Assembly (NCBI RefSeq): GCF_038039215.1 | Contig: NZ_JBBPCL010000001.1 | Location: forward strand, 3,472,001-3,536,000 | Length of the DNA stretch: 64,000 nt | Source of the DNA: Pseudonocardia sp. T1-2H | Lineage (GTDB): Bacteria; Actinomycetota; Actinomycetes; Mycobacteriales; Pseudonocardiaceae | Direction: 5' to 3' | Part shown: one piece after another, positions 33,133 to 41,054 of the stretch | How the letters are laid out: each line of letters begins with the position of its first letter | Position numbering within the stretch: position 1 is the first letter of the stretch | Notes under the pieces: generated by a model | What the model was told of the DNA's origin: nothing | Seen by the model: the letters and a program-made list of their open reading frames with translations, nothing else | Databases searched by the model: none | Position numbers and translations under genes: made by a program

Positions 33133-34299
33133 CTACGAACCCGTCTCCGACCGGACGGCCTCGATCGCGCCGCCCTCCAGCAGGCCGATCGTGGCGGCGT
33201 GCTCGGCGATCGCCGTGCTGTCGTCCACCACCAGCATCGGCACCCCCTGGGCGGTGACCCGGACAGCGAGGGCCTGGACCTCCGCGTCGCGCCGCGCTTC
33301 CCAGGGACCCGCGCGGCGGACGTAGACGGCCCGGACGCGGTCCGGGAAGGCCTGCGCGACCGCCGCGTAGATCTCCGGGTCGAGCTGCCCGGTGTCCCCG
33401 ATCAGCACGAGCTCGAGCCCCGGATGCTCCTGCAGGATCCGGTGGATCAGCCCGGTCTTGTGCTCGCGGGCGCCGATCCGGAACAGGCTGCCGTGGCCGG
33501 GTCCCCAGTCCGTCAGCAGCAGCGGGCCCAGGGGGAAGGCGCGCAGCGCGATGAACTCCAGCAGGGATGCGTGCAGGTTCCACGGGCTGGTCGAGACGTA
33601 GAAGACCGGGCGGCCCACGCCGTCCCGCGGGGCGACGAGCGCCCGGTACAGCGCGGCGGCGCCGGGCAGCGGCGCCCGGTCCGCGGTCTCGGTGAGCAGG
33701 GTCGCCCGGAGGAACGCCAGCCCTCGGGTCAGGCCGGTCTCGAGGATCGTGTCGTCGACGTCGCTGACCAGCGCGACGTCCGCCCGCGGATCGACGACCA
33801 GCACGGGTGCGGTCGCGGCCGTCCCGTCCGCCAGGGCCAGCTCGACGTCGTGCCAGCCCGGCTCGAACCCCGGCTCGTCCACGACGACGTCGAGGTACCC
33901 GTCCCGGTCCGCGCGGAACTCGCTCGCCCGGGCGGGGGTCCGGACGACGACCGCGGCGCGCGGGAGCTCGACGGTGAAGAACCGACTGACGCTCGCCAGG
34001 AACACGGCCCGCCGGGAACGCCGCTTCGCGGCGGGCCTGGCCGAATCCCCGGCCGGGAGCGCGTCCGGGACGGCGGCCGAGCGGCCGAGCACCACCCGGG
34101 CGCCGACCCGGATGCGCTGCGGTGAACCGTGCCCGACGAACGGCAGGACCAGCGGCCGGCGCCGCCCGCGCAGGAGGACGACGAGCGTCACCAGGCCGTC
34201 GACGACGCCCTCCACGACGATCGCGGTCCGGACGAGGAGGGAGTTGCCGTAGGCGCGGATCACCGCCTGAGGGTGTCGTGTGTGGGCCCCCGCCGCCAC
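33133..34299 (-). CDS. App1-type phosphatidate phosphatase family protein (DUF2183)
   Basis: 388 residues from GTG 34299 (GTG 34263 is an alternative start). The catalytic HAD-like motif is at residues 178-187, LVSDVDDTIL, the DxDxT of App1 phosphatases, with supporting stretches VFYVSTSPWNLH, LLTDWGPG and LVLIGDTGQLDPEIYA. The N-terminal 170 residues form the accessory domain with WHDVELAL. Yeast App1 dephosphorylates phosphatidate; bacterial substrates are unproven. It follows the aromatic-degradation SDR by 25 bases on the same strand and could be read through, but the function does not suggest a shared pathway. Confidence 0.88.
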   Translation of the reverse strand: MAAGAHTRHPQAVIRAYGNSLLVRTAIVVEGVVDGLVTLVVLLRGRRRPLVLPFVGHGSPQRIRVGARVVLGRSAAVPDALPAGDSARPAAKRRSRRAVFLASVSRFFTVELPRAAVVVRTPARASEFRADRDGYLDVVVDEPGFEPGWHDVELALADGTAATAPVLVVDPRADVALVSDVDDTILETGLTRGLAFLRATLLTETADRAPLPGAAALYRALVAPRDGVGRPVFYVSTSPWNLHASLLEFIALRAFPLGPLLLTDWGPGHGSLFRIGAREHKTGLIHRILQEHPGLELVLIGDTGQLDPEIYAAVAQAFPDRVRAVYVRRAGPWEARRDAEVQALAVRVTAQGVPMLVVDDSTAIAEHAATIGLLEGGAIEAVRSETGS

Positions 34300-34324
34300 T
34301 CCGGGACGGGGACGGGAACGCCGC

Positions 34325-35107
34325 TCACCCCATGCTGCTGCCGCCGTTGACGCTGATCACCTGCCCGGTGACGAACGCCGCCTCGGGCCGCAGCAGGTAG
34401 GCGACGGTCCCGGCGACCTCGTCGGGCGTGCCGGCGCGGCCGTACGGGATCAGGGCGACCGCGTCCTCCAGCACCGGGCGCAGCGCCTCCGGGAGCGTGC
34501 CGGCCGCGAGGGCCGCCGCGATCTCGAGCGTCTCGACGTACGACGGCGCGACCGTGTTGACCGAGACCCCGGCCCCGGCGAATTCCCGGGCGAGCCCGCT
34601 GGTCAGCCCGTGCACGCCGCCCTTGGCCGCGTTGTAGACCGCGTGCGCGGTGAGGCCGTTGCGGACGGACTCCGCGCCGATGTTGACGATCCGGCCGCCG
34701 CCGCGCTCCACGAGGTGCGGCAGCAGCGCGAGGGTGGCCCGCAGTGTCGTCCAGAGGTTGTTGTCGATCGTGGCGCGCAGCGTCTCCTCGGTGTGCTGCA
34801 ACGTCGGGAGGATGACGCCCCCGCCGGCGTTGTTGACCAGCGCGTCCACCCCGCCGAACGCCTCCACGGCCGCGGCGAGCATGTCCTCGGCCGTCCCCGC
34901 CACCGAGAGGTCGCCGACGAAGCCCGCCACCGGGCCGTCGAGACCGTCGAGTCCGGTCTTGAGCTCGGCCTCGGTACGCGCCGCGACCAGCACCCGCGCG
35001 CCGTCGGCGAGCAGCCGCCGGGAGATGGCCAGGCCGATTCCGGTGGCGCCGCCGGTGACGATCGCGGCCTGGCCGTCGAGCGGCCCGCTCACAGGATGCC
35101 CGGTCAC
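34325..35107 (-). CDS. Short-chain dehydrogenase, probable cis-diol dehydrogenase of the aromatic pathway
   Basis: 260 residues. Cofactor motif VTGGATGIGLAI, NNAGGG, and the catalytic set in IVNIGAES and VYNAAKGG (Tyr-xxx-Lys); the C-terminus GQVISVNGGSSMG is the usual SDR ending. It overlaps the beta-subunit stop by four bases in an operon with a ring-hydroxylating dioxygenase. The likely role is oxidation of the cis-dihydrodiol to a catechol with NAD+. The family call is certain; the substrate is inferred from the neighbours. Confidence 0.88.
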   Translation of the reverse strand: MTGHPVSGPLDGQAAIVTGGATGIGLAISRRLLADGARVLVAARTEAELKTGLDGLDGPVAGFVGDLSVAGTAEDMLAAAVEAFGGVDALVNNAGGGVILPTLQHTEETLRATIDNNLWTTLRATLALLPHLVERGGGRIVNIGAESVRNGLTAHAVYNAAKGGVHGLTSGLAREFAGAGVSVNTVAPSYVETLEIAAALAAGTLPEALRPVLEDAVALIPYGRAGTPDEVAGTVAYLLRPEAAFVTGQVISVNGGSSMG

Positions 35108-35622
35108 AGGATGATCGCCACGTCGGCGACCTGGCGCAGCGAGCCCATGGCGAGCGTCGCGCGCTTCGCCGCGATCCGCAGATGCCCGTCGACGACGCGG
35201 AGCCGGTAGGCGTAGCGGCCCACGTAGGTGGTCGAGCGCTCACCGCGGAACCGCCACACCGTGAACTCCGCGACGACCGGTAGCTCCTCCCCCTCGACCG
35301 GCCGCAGCCGCACGTTCGAGACCTGGTGGCTCGTCGTCGAGTGCGGGTACTCGCGATGGGCCTTGCGGCTGTTGAGCCGCTCCACCCGGGACCGGAGCCG
35401 CAGGGCGTTGTCGTCGATCAGCACGAGATCCCGGGTCGGGTCTCCCTCCGGGGTGTCGTTGCAGGGGACGACGTAGCGGCAGTCGGCGGTGAAGAGCGCG
35501 ATCCAGGTGTCGAGCTCCCAGGCGTCGAGCAGCTCGGCCTCGGCGTAGAGGAAGTCCTCGACGTCGGCCCGGGTCACCCCGTGGACGCCGGTCACGGCGG
35601 GTGCGGGCTCGAGGGCGGTCAT
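35104..35622 (-). CDS. Aromatic-ring-hydroxylating dioxygenase, small (beta) subunit
   Basis: 172 residues with the cystatin/NTF2-like beta-subunit pattern: VEDFLYAEAELLDAWELDTWIALFTADCRYVVP, IDDNALRLRSRVERLN, SRKAHREYPHSTTSHQVSNVRL and the ending RATLAMGSLRQVADVAIIL. It stabilises the alpha3beta3 hexamer. Its ATG overlaps the alpha-subunit stop (ATGA). No ferredoxin or reductase gene is present in the cluster, so electrons must come from proteins encoded elsewhere. Confidence 0.92.
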   Translation of the reverse strand: MTALEPAPAVTGVHGVTRADVEDFLYAEAELLDAWELDTWIALFTADCRYVVPCNDTPEGDPTRDLVLIDDNALRLRSRVERLNSRKAHREYPHSTTSHQVSNVRLRPVEGEELPVVAEFTVWRFRGERSTTYVGRYAYRLRVVDGHLRIAAKRATLAMGSLRQVADVAIIL

Positions 35623-36895
35623 CGCGCGCCCCCGGTCACCTGGGAGTTCCACTGCCGCCAGAAGGCCCGCATCTGTTCCTCGTCGTTCGCCAGGGGGTCC
35701 CGGGCCATGCCGCGGGAGAGGTCGTTCCACTCCAGGCCCCCGCTGTGGAAGCCCTGCTGACAGGACTCCAGGGCCTCGATGTCGTCCGGGGTCGCGAAGC
35801 CGCCCGGGCCGAGGAAGGTCAGGAAGCTGTCCAGTCGGCGCTGACGCAGCTGGGGCAGCTCGTCCCGGGGCGCCAGCTCCCAGGCGGTGACCTCCATCCG
35901 GTCCGCGGAGGTCGGCATGAAGGTCCGGACCGTGATCGCCATGATGTCGTTGATCACCAGGTTCGGGTAGATCAGCATGTTGCGGTTGGTGTCCGCCATC
36001 CGTCGGGCCCGCGCCTCGCCGTACTTGTCGACGAGGTCCGCCCGCAGCCGGCCGATCTCCTCCCGCGAGTCCTCCCCGAACAGCGGCTCCCACTTCGCCA
36101 CCGGCCGTCCCCACGGCGCCGCGTACTCCAGCACCGCATGGCCGTTGCCGAGCGACTTCGCCGTGCCCGCGACCCCGCCGGACAGGTCCGTCCCGAGCGA
36201 GACGAGGTACTTGAAGTACGTGTCGTGGGTCGGGACGGCGTGGTAGCCGTCGATGCTGTTCTCCGCCAACAGCTTCCAGTTGGCGTCGATCGCGTACTCG
36301 TTGGTGCCGCGGATGATCTCCGCGTCCCCCGTCGCGTCGACGACGAGGTCGAGGTACTCGGCCGCCCCCGCCAGGTAGTCGACGAGGCCCATGATGTCCG
36401 GGTCGTAGCTGAGGAACACGAAGCCGCGGTAGCTCTCCACCCGCGCCACCGGCCGCAGGCCCAGCGCGCCGAAGTCCAGCCCGTCCCCGTAGGCTTCGCG
36501 GTCCGGGACCCCCACCAGCTTCCCGTCCGTGTCGAACGACCAGGCGTGGTAGAAGCACTGGAAGACCTTGGCGTTGCCGGAGTCCTTGCGGCACACCACC
36601 GCGCCGCGGTGGCTGCAGCTGTTGTGGAAGACCTTCACCTCGCCCGCCTTGTTCCGCACCATGAACACCGCCCGGTTGCCGACGGGGCGGCGCACGTAGT
36701 CCCCGGCTCCCGGATCTCGGACTCGTGCCCGACGTAGAGCCAGCTGTGCCCGAAGACGCGCTCCAGCTCCAGCGCGTGGATCTCCGGCGAGGTCATGGTC
36801 GAGCGGTGCACCCGGAAGCGGTGGTGCTCGCGGTCCTCCTCGACCAGCGGGCCGGACGGTGCCAGCTGCCGGGTGGGATCGAACGTCGCGGTCAT
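35619..36895 (-). pseudogene. Rieske ring-hydroxylating dioxygenase alpha subunit, one-base frameshift near the N-terminus
   Basis: The N-terminal piece (ATG 36895; TATFDPTRQLAPSG through YVGHESEIREPG) and the rest (RRPVGNRAVFMVRN onward) are in different frames. Adding one base in the C run at 36701-36704 joins them as EPGDYVRRPVGN, giving about 425 residues, the normal length. In the joined protein the Rieske cluster is C94-x-H96 and C114-x2-H117 (NSCSHRG, CFYHAWSF), and the mononuclear iron site is in NWKLLAENSIDGYHAVPTH. As written the gene cannot make the enzyme unless the ribosome shifts or the base is a sequencing error. Everything else about it looks functional. Confidence 0.85.
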
Positions 36896-36917
36896 GGTGG
36901 GCTCCAGTTCGGCCGGC

Positions 36918-37943
36918 TCAGGGGCGGGATCGGGCGACGAGGGGGTGGACGGCGTCGATCACGTCCAGGGCGTTGGCGCGGCGGACCGCCGCGGCGAGGG
37001 ACGGGTCCCCGCCGGACAGCACGGCTCCCGGCGGGGCCTCGCGGGCGGCGAACGGGTAGTCCGTGCCGAGCAGGACGTGCTCCGCGCCGAACCGGGTGAC
37101 GGCGAGGTCGAGGCTGGCGGAGTCGTAGGTCAGCGAGTCGCACCACAGCTCGCGGGCCCGCTCGCTCGGCAGGGGCTCGTCCCCGCGCCCGGCGAGCACC
37201 GCGCCGCGGTCCAGCCGGGGCAGGATCGCAGGCAGCGCTCCCCCGCCGTGGGCGAGGCACAGCCGCACGCCGGGCCGGCGGGGGCGGCCGGTGAGCAGCC
37301 CGGCCGCCGCGGTGGCCGTCTCCACCGGCATGCCGAGCCCGAAGCCGATGCCGAGCGCGGCGAGCCGCGGGTCCAGGGTGAGGTCCACGGGATGCACGAG
37401 GACGAACGCCCCGCGCTCGGCGGCGGCGTCGAAGAACGGGTCGAGGGACGGGTCGTTCAGCTCGGTGTCCCCGGCCCGGGTGCCGATCTCGACGCCGAGG
37501 AAGCCCAGCTCGTCGACGCAGCGCGCGAGCTCGGCGACGGCCCGCTCCGGGGCCTGCAGCGGAACCGCGCCGAGGGCGAGGAGCCGGCCCGGCGCCTCGG
37601 CCACCAGTGAGGCGAGGAAGTCGTTCTGGGCGGCGGCGAGGACGGCCGCCCCGTCGGCGGGCTGGTCGTGGCACAGCGTCACCGGGATCGGCGAGACCAC
37701 CTGCGCGGCGACGCCCTCGGCGTCCATGTCCCGCAGCCGCCGGGCCGCGGACCAGCACCGGTCGTCGATCTCCCGGTAGATGCGACCGTCGAGCAGGATG
37801 TTCGCCCTGTCCTCGGCCGTGCGCTCCACCGACGGCCAGCGGCCGGGATGCCCGGCGAGGTCCGGGAGCCGGTCCGCGATCGCGTGCGTGTGCACGTCGA
37901 TCACGCCGTCGGGAATCGGGCTCACGGGAATCGGGCGGGGCAT
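36918..37943 (-). CDS. Amidohydrolase, ACMSD/decarboxylase-like
   Basis: 341 residues with the amidohydrolase_2 pattern: VIDVHTHAIAD (metal-binding HxH), the later VLVHPVD and LAHGGGALP (metal/catalytic His), and VLLGTDYPFAA (Asp ligand). Relatives include aminocarboxymuconate-semialdehyde decarboxylase and gamma-resorcylate decarboxylase. First gene of the minus-strand operon that continues with the Rieske dioxygenase and SDR, so it probably decarboxylates or hydrolyses a ring acid or ring-cleavage intermediate. It is divergent from the GntR regulator. Confidence 0.88.
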   Translation of the reverse strand: MPRPIPVSPIPDGVIDVHTHAIADRLPDLAGHPGRWPSVERTAEDRANILLDGRIYREIDDRCWSAARRLRDMDAEGVAAQVVSPIPVTLCHDQPADGAAVLAAAQNDFLASLVAEAPGRLLALGAVPLQAPERAVAELARCVDELGFLGVEIGTRAGDTELNDPSLDPFFDAAAERGAFVLVHPVDLTLDPRLAALGIGFGLGMPVETATAAAGLLTGRPRRPGVRLCLAHGGGALPAILPRLDRGAVLAGRGDEPLPSERARELWCDSLTYDSASLDLAVTRFGAEHVLLGTDYPFAAREAPPGAVLSGGDPSLAAAVRRANALDVIDAVHPLVARSRP

Positions 37944-37991
37944 GGGTTTTCTCGACCCCCGGGACGTCGGCGTCAGGGCGGTGTGACGCTA

Positions 37992-38022
37992 ACAATCCTG
38001 CACACATGATTCAAGAGATTGT
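37992..38022. promoter_or_regulatory. Candidate operator between the amidohydrolase and GntR genes
   Basis: In the 92-bp divergent gap, an A/T-rich stretch carries ACAATC (37992-37997) and GATTGT (38017-38022), an inverted repeat with 19 bases between arms. It lies just upstream of the regulator's ATG at 38036 and across the start region of the opposite operon. Binding by the neighbouring GntR protein is inferred. Confidence 0.45.
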
Positions 38023-38035
38023 GTAGGCTCGCGCC

Positions 38036-38734
38036 ATGCCGTCACGCGCCCAGCAGGTCGCCGCCGACATCGAGAACGCGCTGCTGGCCGAGCGCACCCC
38101 GGTCGGCACCTCGCTGGGCCGGCGCACCGACCTGATGGCCCGGCACGGGGTCAGCCCGACGGTGATGAACGAGGCACTGCGGATCCTGCGGGACCGCGAG
38201 CTGGTGATCGTGCGGCCCGGGCCCGGCGGCGGCGTGTTCGTGGCGAGCCGGCCGCCGCAGGTCCGGCTGGGCGCCCTCGACCTCTGGTTCTCCGGCAGCA
38301 GCACGGATCCCCTCGACCTCTTCGAGGCCCGCACGCATCTGGAGGACGCTCTCACCTCGGTGGCCCTGGATCGTGCCGGGCCCGCGGACGTGCGGGACAT
38401 GGAGTGGGCGGTCGAGGAGATGCGGGCGGCGGCCGGGGCCCGGGCGTTCCTGGAGGCGAACATGCGGTTGCACCTCGCGATCGCGCGCGCCGCCCGGATC
38501 CCTGTGCTCGCCGGGATGTACGAGGCCATCGCTGCGATCATCACCGGAACCCTCACCCGGGCCGAGCTGATCCCCGGGCACGAGGAGATGTACGCGCACA
38601 GCATCGCCGTGCACGGCGAGATCGTCGCCGCGATCCGGGACCGCGACCGCGAGGCCCTGACGAAGGTGATGAGCCTGCACCGGCACGACCTGGTGCGCGC
38701 GGAGGACCCGTCCCGCTCGCCGGCCCACCCTTGA
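38036..38734 (+). CDS. GntR-family regulator, FadR (FCD) subfamily
   Basis: 232 residues. N-terminal winged helix (about 1-70) with LGRRTDLMARHGVSPTVMNEALRILRDRELVIVRPGPGGGVFV. The C-terminal all-helical FCD domain (about 85-220) contains DLFEARTHLEDALTSVAL, MRLHLAIARAARIPVL and HGEIVAAIRDRDREALTKVMSLH; its histidines commonly bind a metal that contacts the ligand. Placed between the two arms of the aromatic-degradation locus, it probably represses both until the substrate or a metabolite is bound. Confidence 0.9.
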   Translation: MPSRAQQVAADIENALLAERTPVGTSLGRRTDLMARHGVSPTVMNEALRILRDRELVIVRPGPGGGVFVASRPPQVRLGALDLWFSGSSTDPLDLFEARTHLEDALTSVALDRAGPADVRDMEWAVEEMRAAAGARAFLEANMRLHLAIARAARIPVLAGMYEAIAAIITGTLTRAELIPGHEEMYAHSIAVHGEIVAAIRDRDREALTKVMSLHRHDLVRAEDPSRSPAHP

Positions 38735-38760
38735 AACCTGTATGCAGGTTTGTCTAGGGT
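38731..38760 (+). promoter_or_regulatory. Probable promoter and palindromic operator of the ring-cleavage operon
   Basis: AAACCTG (38734-38740) and CAGGTTT (38745-38751) form a perfect 7-bp inverted repeat around TATG. TTGAAA at 38731-38736 fits a -35 box and TAGGGT at 38755-38760 a -10 box with an 18-base spacer, so the palindrome would cover the promoter. It sits 43 bases ahead of the extradiol dioxygenase start. The regulator is presumably the adjacent GntR protein. Confidence 0.6.
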
Positions 38761-38802
38761 CGCAGGGGTCCCGGCGACGACGCCGGGGACGAGGAGGCGG
38801 TC

Positions 38803-39873
38803 ATGGCGGAGTTCCTCGGACTGGGACTGACGCACTATCCCCTGCTGGCGGGCACCGACGAGCACATGGCGGGCCTGCTGCGCTGGACGCTGACGGACCC
38901 GGACATCCCGGCCGAGCTCAAGGACCCGGCCACCTGGCCTGCACGCATGCAGCAGGAGTGGGGTGACGACGGCGGGGTCGCGGCCGCCGCCCGGCACCGC
39001 GCCGAGCTGCGGGAGGGCCTGGCCCGCACCCGCAAGGCGCTCGACGCTTTCCGGCCGGACTTCGTCCTGGTCTGGGGCGACGACCAGTACGAGAACTTCC
39101 GCGAGGAGGTCGTCCCGCCGTTCTGCGTGCTCGCCTACGGAGACACCGAGGTGGAGCCGTTCGAGCTGATGAACAACCGCGGCAGCCCCAACGCCTGGGG
39201 CCGCCCGGACCACATGACGTTCACGCTGAAGGGCGACCGTGGCGTGTCCCGCCGGCTCGCCGACGGCCTGCTCCATGAGGGTTTCGACGTCGCGTACTCC
39301 TACGCCAAGCGGGAGAACGCGCCGTTTCCGCACGCCATCGCCAACACCCAGCTCTTCCTGGACTACGACAACGCCGGGACCGAGTTCCCGTATCCGATCG
39401 TCCCGATCACGGTGAACTGCTACGGCCAGCACGCCATCGCCCGGCGCGGCGGCCTGGCCCGGTTCGCGGAGATCAGGGACGAGCAGCTGGACCCGGTCGG
39501 CCCGTCCCCGGCGCGGTGCATGGACCTCGGCGCCGCGGTCGCGCGGACGCTCGCCGGCACGGACTCCCGCGTCGCGCTCGTCGCCTCGTCGAGCTGGTCG
39601 CACGCGTTCCTCGTGGACAAGGACTGGCACCTCCGCCCGGACACCGCGGCGGACCGCCGGCTGTACGACGCGTTCGTGCGCGGGGACACCGACACCTGGC
39701 GCGCCGTCACCGGCACGGAGATCGTCGACGCCGGCCAGCACGAGATGTTGAACTGGTTCTGCCTGGTCGGGGCCATGAAGGAGCTCGGTATGACGCTGGA
39801 CTGGTCGACGTTCGTGGAGACGGACGTCTTCAACTCCAACAAGGTCTTCGCCGTCTACGGGGAGCAGTCGTGA
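38803..39873 (+). CDS. Class III extradiol ring-cleavage dioxygenase (LigB-like)
   Basis: 356 residues of the LigB/MhpB superfamily, which uses Fe(II) to split catechol rings next to the hydroxyls. Recognisable stretches are GLGLTHYPLLAG (N-terminal His), FVLVWGDDQYENFREE, PYPIVPITVNCYG and ALVASSSWSHAFL (late His), matching the iron-ligand layout of the family. The gene follows the palindromic promoter and is coupled by GTGA overlap to the meta-cleavage hydrolase, which fixes its pathway role: cleavage of the catechol-type product of the dioxygenase/SDR pair. Confidence 0.87.
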   Translation: MAEFLGLGLTHYPLLAGTDEHMAGLLRWTLTDPDIPAELKDPATWPARMQQEWGDDGGVAAAARHRAELREGLARTRKALDAFRPDFVLVWGDDQYENFREEVVPPFCVLAYGDTEVEPFELMNNRGSPNAWGRPDHMTFTLKGDRGVSRRLADGLLHEGFDVAYSYAKRENAPFPHAIANTQLFLDYDNAGTEFPYPIVPITVNCYGQHAIARRGGLARFAEIRDEQLDPVGPSPARCMDLGAAVARTLAGTDSRVALVASSSWSHAFLVDKDWHLRPDTAADRRLYDAFVRGDTDTWRAVTGTEIVDAGQHEMLNWFCLVGAMKELGMTLDWSTFVETDVFNSNKVFAVYGEQS

Positions 39874-40691
39874 CCGCCACCACGGACCTCAGCACGGGCC
39901 ACCGGATCGCGGTCGGGCCGATCGACACCTTCTACCTCGACGCCGGCGCGGGCGACCCCGTCCTGCTGCTGCACGGCTCCGGGCCGGGCGTCTCCGGGTG
40001 GGCGAACTGGCAGAAGACGATCCCCGGCCTGGCCGAGGAGTTCCGGGTCCTCGCGCCGGACATCGTGGGGTACGGCGCCACCTCCCGGCCGGACGACGTC
40101 CGGTACTCGCTGCAGACCTGGACGGACCACGTCGTCGGGTTCATGGACGCGCTCGGGATCGAGCGGGCGTCGCTGGTCGGGAACTCCCTGGGCGGGCGCA
40201 TCTCCCTCGCGCTGGCCGAGCAGCACCCGGACCGGGTCTCCCGGATGGTCCTGATGGGCTCCCCCGGCGTCGGCATGACGATCACCGACGGGCTCAAGGC
40301 GTTGCGGGCCTACGAGCCTTCCCCGGAGAACATGCGGGCCCTGCTGCTGGACTACTTCGCCGTCGACAAGTCGATCATCACCGACGAGCTGGTGCGGATC
40401 CGGTACGAGGCCAGCGTCGAGACCTACGACGCGTACCGGGCGATGTTCTTCGACCCGAAGCACGCCGGGAACGACCTCTCGATCACCGAGGAGCAGGTCC
40501 GCGGGATCCGGACGCCGTCGCTGCTGGTCCACGGCCGGGAGGACAAGGTGGTCCCGCCCGAGGTGTCCTGGACGATGGTGAACCTGCTGCCGGACGCAGA
40601 CCTGCACGTCTTCGCCCGGTGCGGGCACTGGACCCAGATCGAGCGGGCCGCGGAGTTCACCGAGCTGGTCGCGGCCTTCCTGCGCGGCTGA
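39870..40691 (+). CDS. Alpha/beta hydrolase, meta-cleavage-product (MCP) hydrolase type
   Basis: 273 residues from GTG 39870. Oxyanion loop LLLHGSGPGVSGWANW, nucleophile Ser106 in VGNSLGGRIS, Asp225 in VHGREDKVVP and His253 in RCGHWTQIERA complete the triad, and the HGSGPG loop is characteristic of C-C bond hydrolases such as BphD and HsaD. It hydrolyses the vinylogous diketone made by the preceding dioxygenase into a dienoate and a carboxylic acid. It overlaps the dioxygenase by four bases. Confidence 0.92.
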   Translation: MTATTDLSTGHRIAVGPIDTFYLDAGAGDPVLLLHGSGPGVSGWANWQKTIPGLAEEFRVLAPDIVGYGATSRPDDVRYSLQTWTDHVVGFMDALGIERASLVGNSLGGRISLALAEQHPDRVSRMVLMGSPGVGMTITDGLKALRAYEPSPENMRALLLDYFAVDKSIITDELVRIRYEASVETYDAYRAMFFDPKHAGNDLSITEEQVRGIRTPSLLVHGREDKVVPPEVSWTMVNLLPDADLHVFARCGHWTQIERAAEFTELVAAFLRG

Positions 40692-40699
40692 CGACGTCG

Positions 40700-40965
40700 G
40701 GGGGCCGGCTCGGGCCCCGCCGGCGTCGACGAGTCCCCGCTCCAGGGCGTCCGCGGCGCCGGCGGGCCGCCGCCCAGCGCCAGGTGCAGGGTGCGCCGGC
40801 GCCGGTCCGGCGCGGGATGCTCACGGTCCCGCCCGCGCCCGGGATGAGGCCCATGCCGATCTCGGGCAGCCGCAACGCCGTGTCCGGGGCCGCCACGACG
40901 CGTCCGGCGAAGGCGGCCGGCGCGATCCCGGCGCCGACGCAGGGACCGTGGACCCGCGCCCGACC
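40700..40965 (-). pseudogene. Enoyl-CoA hydratase/isomerase relic
   Basis: The minus strand carries RARVHGPCVGAGIAPAAFAGRVVAAPDTALRLPEIGMGLIPGAGGTVSIPRRTG, the central crotonase segment with the AG-rich oxyanion loop and the GLIPGAGGT catalytic-Glu region (here the usual Glu is not seen). Downstream pieces continue in other frames (RRTLHLALGGG, then AADALERGLVDA), so at least two frameshifts are present. The N-terminal third and C-terminal helices are missing. It was probably once a beta-oxidation step of this locus. Confidence 0.7.
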
Positions 40966-41054
40966 CGGGATGTGTGCGGGCGACGATCATCGGGGGCGAG
41001 ATCGTGCACGACGCCGGGTAGCGTCCGGGCCGGGACGACCGGCAGGAGGTGCCG

